From the NCBI GenBank assembly GCA_027306755.1, contig DAHUZE010000024.1, positions 1 to 60,601 of the forward strand: a DNA stretch of 60,601 nt, read 5' to 3'. Source of the DNA: Acidimicrobiaceae bacterium. Lineage in GTDB: Bacteria; Actinomycetota; Acidimicrobiia; Acidimicrobiales; RAAP-2. Below the pieces are notes generated by a model that saw only the letters and a program-made list of their open reading frames with translations, was not told the origin of the DNA and made no database searches. This document shows, piece after piece, positions 55,665-60,601 of this stretch. The translations under genes were made by a program, and so were the position numbers. Numbering within the stretch: position 1 is the first letter of the stretch; every line of letters begins with the position of its first letter.

Positions 55665-57203
55665 GTGTCGTGCGTGGTGACCGTTGACGGCGGAGCTGTC
55701 CGGGGGAGGATGGACGACGGCGTTCTGACGTTCCTCGGCGTCCCGTATGCCGCCGCGCCGACGGGGCCGCGCCGGTGGCGGCCGCCACTCCGGCCCGAGC
55801 CCTGGACCGGCGTACGCGACGCCACCCAACCCGGACCGCTGTCCCCCCAGGTCGCAGCGGGTCCCCAGATCCCCGGCGACCCGACGGCCCAGAGCGAGGA
55901 CTGCCTGCACTTGAGCGTCTGGACCCCGGGCCTGGATGATCGCCGCCGGCCGGTGTTGGTCTGGCTGCACGGGGGCGGGTTCACCGCCGGCACGGCCGGC
56001 AACCTGCTCTACTGCGGCGAGGACCTGGCCCGTTCCGGGGACGTGGCCGTTGTGGCCGTCAACTACCGGCTGGGGGCGCTCGGGTTCCTGGCGCACCAGG
56101 CCCTTGGTGCACCCGGCGACGGACACTGGGCCAACTGGGGGCTTTTGGACCAGCTGGCGGCGCTCCGGTGGGTCCGGGACCACATCGGTGCGTTCGGCGG
56201 CGATCCTGGCAACGTGGCTCTGTTCGGTGAGTCGGCGGGCGGCATGGCGATCTCGGCGCTGCTGGCGGCCCCCGCGGCCCGGGGCCTGTTCCGCAGGGCG
56301 ATCATCCAGAGCGGGCCGCCCTACGCCCACAGCGCACCCAGGGCTGCCGAGGCGGCCGAGGCGGTGGTCCGAGAGCTGGGCATGGCCCGGGTGGTGCGCG
56401 AGCGGCTCTTGGGCATACCGGCGGCCGAGCTCGTCCGAGCCGTCTCCGCCGTCCAGGGCAACCGCGCGCGACCAGGAGAGCTCCCCCTGCCGCTCTTGCC
56501 GGTGGTGGACGGGAACGTCCTCTCGGACGAACCGCGCCGGGCCGTCGCCCGTGGGGCTGCCGCGGGCGTAGAGCTGATCGTGGGCACCAACCGGGACGAA
56601 GTCACCTTCTTCGGCCTCGGAGACGGGGGGGCCCAGGGTCTTGACGAGTCCGGGCTCCGGCGGCGGATCCTCCGCATGGTCCCGGCGGTGCCGCCCGAGG
56701 AGGTCGTGTCGGCGTACCGCTCGGCGCGCGCCTCCCGCAGCGAACCCGTCACGCCGTGGGACGTGTGGGTGTCCTCCGCCAGCGACATCGTGTTCCGCTG
56801 GCCGTCGATGCAGCTGGCCGCCGCCCACGCTCCCCACGGCCCGGTCCGCATGTACCTGTTCACCTGGGAGACGCCGGTGCTGGGAGGCGTGCTGGGCGCC
56901 TGTCACGCGCTCGAGATCCCCTTCGTGCTCGGCACGTTGCGCATTCCGGCCGTCGCCGCGTTCAGTGGAGGCGGGCCACGGGCCGAGGCCCTCTCGGTCG
57001 AGATGCAGGGGGCCTGGGCGGCCTTCGCCCGGTCCGGCGACCCCTCGACCGACCGCATCGGGCGGTGGCCCCGCTGGGACCCTGACGACCGGTCGACCAT
57101 GGTGTTCGGCCCGGTTTCGCGGGTGGAGCGCGCGCCGCGAAACGCGGAGCTGGCAGTCCTGGAGCGTCACGATCCGCTTCCCGTGCCCGGAGCCTGCGGC
57201 TGA
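55665..57203 (+). CDS. Carboxylesterase type B
   Basis: About 512 residues from GTG 55665 (GTG 55626 and GTG 55674/55677 also in frame). Alpha/beta-hydrolase features: FLGVPYAAAPTG, SEDCLHLSVWTP, oxyanion HGGGFTAGTAG, nucleophile Ser in GESAGG, acid near GTNRDEVTFFG and His in ACHALEIPFVLG. There is no signal peptide. It hydrolyses carboxylic esters of unknown identity and is divergent from the NlpC/P60 gene. Confidence 0.93.
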   Translation: MSCVVTVDGGAVRGRMDDGVLTFLGVPYAAAPTGPRRWRPPLRPEPWTGVRDATQPGPLSPQVAAGPQIPGDPTAQSEDCLHLSVWTPGLDDRRRPVLVWLHGGGFTAGTAGNLLYCGEDLARSGDVAVVAVNYRLGALGFLAHQALGAPGDGHWANWGLLDQLAALRWVRDHIGAFGGDPGNVALFGESAGGMAISALLAAPAARGLFRRAIIQSGPPYAHSAPRAAEAAEAVVRELGMARVVRERLLGIPAAELVRAVSAVQGNRARPGELPLPLLPVVDGNVLSDEPRRAVARGAAAGVELIVGTNRDEVTFFGLGDGGAQGLDESGLRRRILRMVPAVPPEEVVSAYRSARASRSEPVTPWDVWVSSASDIVFRWPSMQLAAAHAPHGPVRMYLFTWETPVLGGVLGACHALEIPFVLGTLRIPAVAAFSGGGPRAEALSVEMQGAWAAFARSGDPSTDRIGRWPRWDPDDRSTMVFGPVSRVERAPRNAELAVLERHDPLPVPGACG

Positions 57204-57205
57204 GG

Positions 57206-57221
57206 GCGTGGGCCCCCACGC
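57206..57221 (+). terminator. Short GC hairpin after the esterase gene
   Basis: GCGTGGG and CCCACGC are exact inverse arms around two bases, starting 3 bases after the stop. No T-run. Probable terminator by position. Confidence 0.4.
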
Positions 57222-57328
57222 GCGGCACCCGCTGGGCGCGTTGTCCGCCGGAGCGCCATCGTGGTAGACCCGGTGACAGACGGTCTTGTCGGGGGCTTGC
57301 AGGAGGGACCAGCAGTTCGCGAGAGGAG

Positions 57329-57926
57329 TTGGTCCACGTGCATCCACCCCGAACCGCCGGCACGCCCGGGACGCCCGGGAGGGCGTCGCTCCCCGAGGAC
57401 CTCAGGACTCTCTACGAAGCCAACCCGGCCCGTTTTGCCGGGACCCTGGCCCGCTCCAGCGAGGGTGTCGTACGGGCAACGGAGGCGCGGGCATCGGCGC
57501 TGAAGGGCCGGTCGCCGGGCAGGCCTGAGGTCCACGGTGCCGGCTCCGCGGTGGAGCGCCGCGGCGCGCCCGTGCCGGCAGCGGTCGGCCGCGTAGCCGG
57601 TTCGGTTCGGAGCAGGCGCCGCTCGCCCGCCGGGGGAGGGCGCACGCACATCGCCCCCGCCCCCGCCCCCGCCCCCGCCCCCGCCGCGCCCGGCAGGGTG
57701 GGTACGCCTCCCACCCCGGTGCCCTGGTTCTCCATCGACGTGACGGACCTCGGCACCGTTTACCTGGTGCGCTTGACGGGCGAGGTGGACCGCTCGGTCA
57801 CCGGCGCTCCTCCGGGCGCGCAACCGCGTGACCGGCGCCGGCTACGGCTTCGTCATCCGCGGCGCATCGGGCATCGTGCGACGGGTGTTCGCGATCACCG
57901 GGTTCGGGAGCCTGCTCGACGCCTAG
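57329..57926 (+). pseudogene. STAS-domain (anti-sigma factor antagonist-like) gene with internal deletion
   Basis: From TTG 57329, preceded by GAGAGGAG, one frame encodes an N-terminal region, an (Ala-Pro) run from a 6-bp repeat (57652-57687), and WFSIDVTDLGTVYLVRLTGE, the opening of a STAS domain. Near 57804 the coding sense moves to another frame: ALLRARNRVTGAGYGFVIRG, then VRRVFAITGFGSLLDA and a stop at 57924-57926, the end of a STAS domain. The middle, which carries the phosphorylatable Ser region, is missing. Confidence 0.7.
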
Positions 57927-58635
57927 CGCCGCCGGGGTTCCGATCGGGTCCTCGAGGCGCCCGTGTCGCCCCCGTGTCGCCGCCGGCCGTCAACCGGGCG
58001 ACCACGGTCCTTTTGACCGGGACGCTCTCGACGGAGACGTCCACGCTCACGTCGAATGTCTCCAGCGGCTCCAGGTGTTCGCACGGAAGGAACGAGCGGT
58101 AGGGATCGCCCACGAGGATCTCGCAGCCACACGCGGCCAGCATCGCCAGCCCGTCCAGCATGGCGGTGGCGATGTCCCGCGAGTAGAACACGTCCCCTGC
58201 GGTGACCAGCGTTCCGGGCGCAGCCGAGACGTCACGGACGTCCCCGTGGCGGGCGGCCACGTCCACGCCGTTGAGCCGGGCGTTCACCCGCGCCGCATGG
58301 ACGGCGAGCTCGTCGGTGTCGTACGCCGTAACAGACGCCGCCCCGGCCAGGGCCGCGGCGATCGCCACCACGCCGGACCCGGTGGCCACGTCCACAACGG
58401 CACGGCCGACGACCAACGTGGGGTGGTCAAGCAGGTACCGAGCCAGGGCGAGGCCCCCGGGCCACGCCGACGCCCAGAACGGCGGTGCGAGCTCCCGCTG
58501 CGCCATCGCCTCCTCCGCCTGCTCCCAGAGCGCCATCGTGTCGGCTGCCACGCGGAGGCGGATCTCGGGCACGACGGGATGGGTTCGGGCGTGGGTGAGG
58601 GCGACGAGGAACGGCGGCGGCGGAGCCGGGTCCAC
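57895..58635 (-). CDS. Class I methyltransferase, ETFB-lysine methyltransferase (METTL20)-like
   Basis: 246 residues from GTG. Features run in METTL20/Nnt1-like order: LWEQAEEAMAQRELAPPFWA, then SAWPGGLALARYLLDHP, VVDVATGSGVVAIAAALAGA (SAM motif I), AYDTDELAVHAARVNA, AGDVFYSRDIA and ILVGDPYRSFLP. The group includes enzymes that methylate lysines of electron transfer flavoprotein beta. Protein substrate here is inference. Its 3' end overlaps the STAS remnant. Confidence 0.8.
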   Translation of the reverse strand: MDPAPPPPFLVALTHARTHPVVPEIRLRVAADTMALWEQAEEAMAQRELAPPFWASAWPGGLALARYLLDHPTLVVGRAVVDVATGSGVVAIAAALAGAASVTAYDTDELAVHAARVNARLNGVDVAARHGDVRDVSAAPGTLVTAGDVFYSRDIATAMLDGLAMLAACGCEILVGDPYRSFLPCEHLEPLETFDVSVDVSVESVPVKRTVVARLTAGGDTGATRAPRGPDRNPGGARRRAGSRTR

Positions 58636-58695
58636 AGCGGCAGGCTACCGACCGGCAGCCTGCCCTGCCGACCGTGAGCGCCCTGAGCAAAAAAG

Positions 58696-58715
58696 TGATA
58701 TCATTTATTTGTCAC
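58696..58715. promoter_or_regulatory. AT-rich promoter with TGATATCA palindrome upstream of the SPFH gene
   Basis: In a GC-rich setting, the stretch from about 58689 to 58715 is strikingly AT-rich. It contains the perfect 8-bp palindrome TGATATCA (58696-58703), and GTGA (58695-58698) and TCAC (58712-58715) form an outer dyad. A GGGAGGGA Shine-Dalgarno follows before the ATG at 58741. The ribbon-helix-helix protein of the same operon is a candidate binder. Confidence 0.55.
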
Positions 58716-58740
58716 GGTCGGTGCGCCTCCGGGAGGGATC

Positions 58741-59676
58741 ATGAGCGAATCCGTCCAGCCACAGAGCGGTCCGGCGCCCCCGGCGCCCCCGGCGCCCCCG
58801 GCGCCCAGGGGCGTCGTAGCGAACGTCGCCATTCGCGAACGGAAGGCCTGGGCCATCAGCGGCTGGCTCGGCGTGGTGGTCATTGCCGCGTGCATCGTGG
58901 CCTCCGTCCTGCTGGCGCGCGGCTCGGTCAAGGGCTTCATCGTTTTGCCCATCGTGGTAGGCGTTGTGGTGCTGGCCTCGCTCACGATCGTCCAGCCCGG
59001 GGAAACTCGTGTGGTCCGCTTCTTCGGCCGTTACATCGGCACGCTCCGGCGGAACGGGCTCTCGTGGGTACCCCCGCTCTCCGACCGCCGCAACGTGAGC
59101 GTCCGCGTCCGCAACTTCGAGACCAACCATCTGAAGGTCAACGACGCGGATGGAAACCCGGTGGAGATCGCCGCCATCGTCGTGTGGCAGGTGGCCGACA
59201 CCGCTCGGGCGCTGTACGCCGTGGACGACTACATGAATTTCGTGCGGGTCCAGGCCGAGTCGGCGCTGCGCCACGTGGCGACCACCCACCCCTACGACGA
59301 TGCGCTCGGGGGCGGCACGTCGCTGCGGGGCTCCACCGACGTGGTGGCTGGGGAGCTCGCGGCCGAGATGGCGGAGCGGGTCGCCATCGCCGGGGTGGAG
59401 ATCATGGAGGTGCGGATCAGCCACCTGGCGTACGCCGCGGAGATCGCCCAGGCGATGCTGCGCCGGCAGCAGGCGAACGCCGTGGTTGCCGCCCGCTCCC
59501 GCATCGTGGAGGGCGCCGTCGGCATGGTCGAGGATGCGCTTTCACGGCTTCGGGAGCGCGGCGTCGTGTCCTTGGACGAGGAGCGGGAGGCGACCATGGT
59601 GAGCAACCTGATGGTGGTCCTCTGCAGTGATCAGCCTGCCTCACCGGTCGTCAACACCGGCACGCTCTATTCGTGA
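58741..59676 (+). CDS. SPFH-domain (stomatin/prohibitin-like) membrane protein
   Basis: 311 residues. The N-terminus has PAPPAPPAPPAP from a 9-bp repeat (GGCGCCCCC, 58773-58806). Two hydrophobic spans (about 38-60 and 65-82) lead to the SPFH domain with VQPGETRVVRFFGRYIGTLR, NFETNHLKVNDADGNPVEIA and VVWQVADTARALYAVDD. A helical tail (EIMEVRISHLAYAAEIAQAM, ...RRQQANAVVAARSRIVEGA) follows. SPFH proteins make membrane microdomains and large cages. The stop overlaps the next gene's GTG. Confidence 0.92.
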   Translation: MSESVQPQSGPAPPAPPAPPAPRGVVANVAIRERKAWAISGWLGVVVIAACIVASVLLARGSVKGFIVLPIVVGVVVLASLTIVQPGETRVVRFFGRYIGTLRRNGLSWVPPLSDRRNVSVRVRNFETNHLKVNDADGNPVEIAAIVVWQVADTARALYAVDDYMNFVRVQAESALRHVATTHPYDDALGGGTSLRGSTDVVAGELAAEMAERVAIAGVEIMEVRISHLAYAAEIAQAMLRRQQANAVVAARSRIVEGAVGMVEDALSRLRERGVVSLDEEREATMVSNLMVVLCSDQPASPVVNTGTLYS

Positions 59677-59873
59677 GTCGTGAGGAACGCAAGCAGGTAC
59701 TCCTTCGCATGGATCCGGCGGTCCACGACGCCCTCGCCCACTGGGCCGCCGACGAGTTCCGGAGTGTCAACGCCCACGTCGAGATGCTGCTCCGCCGGGC
59801 GCTCTCACAGGCGGGTCGCATGCCCAAGCGAGCGGGGCCGCTGCCCAAGCGGGGCCGCCCATCCGGAACCTGA
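59673..59873 (+). CDS. Ribbon-helix-helix (Arc-like) protein, partner of the SPFH protein
   Basis: 66 residues, GTG overlapping the SPFH stop. KQVLLRMDPAVHDALAHWAA is the beta-strand and first helix of a ribbon-helix-helix fold, and DEFRSVNAHVEMLLRRALSQ is the second helix. A basic tail (MPKRAGPLPKRGRPSGT) follows. It may be a DNA-binding repressor of its own operon; no toxin gene is visible. Confidence 0.8.
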   Translation: MSREERKQVLLRMDPAVHDALAHWAADEFRSVNAHVEMLLRRALSQAGRMPKRAGPLPKRGRPSGT

Positions 59874-60159
59874 CGGGCCATCGCGCACACGAGCGGGGCT
59901 CAAGGCCCGCAGCGGGGTCCCGCCCTGCGCGCCCAGCCGACGGGGCGCCCACTCGCGGAGCCGCGCCGGCCACCGGGACGAGCGCGGATCAGATTGGCCT
60001 CGCGGCCAGAAGACGTTCCCGCCGTTCAACGGCCTGTGTTCCGTGTTGTGCGATCTTGAGATGCCGAAAGGCGAAACTGTCTGCCAAGGTGGACGGCGTG
60101 CCCGTCCGTCTACCCCCATCGAACATGGCAGTCCGGCAGGGTCCCAACGACCGGTAGCT
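59874..60159. other. Stretch without recognised gene
   Basis: About 285 bases after the RHH gene. Only a weak hairpin (GGGC/GCCC at about 59896) and unconserved frames were seen. Confidence 0.35.
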
Positions 60160-60291
60160 TCAGGCGGCGACCGTAACGGCCAGCAGCTGGGGCGCCCCCA
60201 CCTCCTCGGGGATGAGCCCTCCATCAGCCTGTAGCCCGGCGATGTGAACTTCAATGGCCTCGACGGCTCGCTCCTGGCACTCCTGCTTGAG
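60160..60291 (-). pseudogene. HicB-like antitoxin C-terminal remnant
   Basis: The minus strand reads LKQECQERAVEAIEVHIAGL followed by QADGGLIPEE and ends LLAVTVAA with a stop at 60160. HicB antitoxins have a similar helix ...REAIELHLEGLREDG.PIPEP... at the end of the partial RNase H fold. The N-terminal strands (family pattern of a tyrosine- and proline-containing sheet) are absent upstream, and no HicA gene is present, so it appears broken. Confidence 0.55.
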
Positions 60292-60416
60292 CTGGGTGTG
60301 AGATCCCCGCCGACCTGCCAGCAGCAATCTGGCGTCACTTCTGCGGCAGGTACCCGGCTGCCCATCTGCTGTCCGGTTCATGGCCAGCTGCGGCTTGACA
60401 GGGCTCTCTCGGTCAG

Positions 60417-60453
60417 TAACTATGAGTGATAGATAACCTATCGATCATAGTTA
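60417..60453. promoter_or_regulatory. Palindromic operator upstream of the TetR gene
   Basis: TAACTATGA (60417-60425) and TCATAGTTA (60445-60453) are perfect inverse arms, and inner GATAG (60428-60432) pairs with CTATC (60438-60442). The 37-base dyad is AT-rich and ends 10 bases before the TetR start, as in self-regulating TetR genes. Confidence 0.7.
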
Positions 60454-60463
60454 TGGAGCGCAA

Positions 60464-60601
60464 GTGTCGACAGCCGAGACCAACAACCAGGTTGATCGAC
60501 GAAGGCGCCGTCGGGAAGCGAAGCTGGCGACGATCCTCGCCGAGGCGTGGACGCTGGCTCATCGTGACGGCCTCGCCGCCATCTCCCTGCGAGACCTCGG
60601 G
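60464..60601 (+). CDS. TetR-family regulator, N-terminal part, cut by window end
   Basis: From GTG 60464 the frame is open to the end of the window (46 codons). After a polar start, RRRRRREAKLATILAEAW and LAHRDGLAAISLRDLG form the first helices of a TetR HTH domain. The strong palindrome just upstream suggests autoregulation. Ligand and targets lie outside the window. Confidence 0.82.
   Translation, partial: MSTAETNNQVDRRRRRREAKLATILAEAWTLAHRDGLAAISLRDLG

Noticed and set aside
55484-55680. Possible c-di-AMP (ydaO) riboswitch upstream of the NlpC/P60 gene
   Set aside because: Such switches often precede cell-wall hydrolase genes in actinobacteria and the region has a few similar bits, but I could not fit the conserved pseudoknot and stems. 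A covariance-model search (Rfam RF00379) would decide.
58741-59873. SPFH-RHH pair as a toxin-antitoxin module
   Set aside because: The RHH protein looks like antitoxins of that fold, but the SPFH protein is not a toxin family, and no small toxin gene is adjacent.

Overview
The window is high-GC bacterial DNA with tightly packed genes that often overlap by 4 bases (ATGA or GTGA). It carries two tiny ribosomal proteins typical of Actinomycetota (bL37-like at 13792-13875, bS22-like at 19528-19626). Its housekeeping gene order matches actinobacteria: metG-tatD-ksgA-ispE, then tRNA-Gln, glmU-prs-rplY-pth-mfd-PPIC-mazG-eno-ftsB-DUF501-ppx. The second run resembles the Mycobacterium tuberculosis glmU/mfd/eno region. 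I read this as an actinobacterium outside the classic model genera, possibly of the Acidimicrobiia type; the class is inference.

Layout. 1-2.1 kb: end of a PfkB sugar or adenosine kinase, then ychF. 2.5-9.1 kb: a LysR regulator followed by a molybdoenzyme operon: a fused 16-Cys ferredoxin/NrfD membrane subunit, a large molybdopterin subunit without a Tat signal, and a TorD-like chaperone. The closest functional analogy is a cytoplasm-facing sulfite dehydrogenase (SoeABC), but the substrate is not proven. 9.5-13.7 kb: secreted phosphoesterase, lipoprotein, VOC protein, glycerophosphodiesterase and small unknown genes. 13.8-19.6 kb: translation and isoprenoid genes. 20.1-22.2 kb: a two-component system. 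22.4 kb: tRNA-Gln(UUG). 23.1-24.0 kb: decayed TnpB. 24-38 kb: the conserved housekeeping run. 36.3-46.3 kb: a surface-glycan cluster of GT2 enzymes, a YfhO-like membrane protein and a coiled-coil partner. 47-51.5 kb: a SNF2 ATPase coupled to a SWIM protein. 52-58.6 kb: epimerase and acyltransferase, NlpC/P60 hydrolase, esterase, methyltransferase. 58.7-60.6 kb: an SPFH protein with a ribbon-helix-helix partner, and the start of a TetR gene behind a strong palindrome.

The gaps between the conserved blocks are rich in gene remains: a beta-helix C-terminus, TnpB, a large catalase, a STAS-domain protein and a HicB-like antitoxin. Short tandem repeats sit in or beside several genes. Unusual points in otherwise conserved genes are a GlmU that ends before its acetyltransferase active site, and a Pth with no ATG, GTG or TTG start where the family needs one. 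No CRISPR array, complete insertion sequence, phage module or replication origin was seen.
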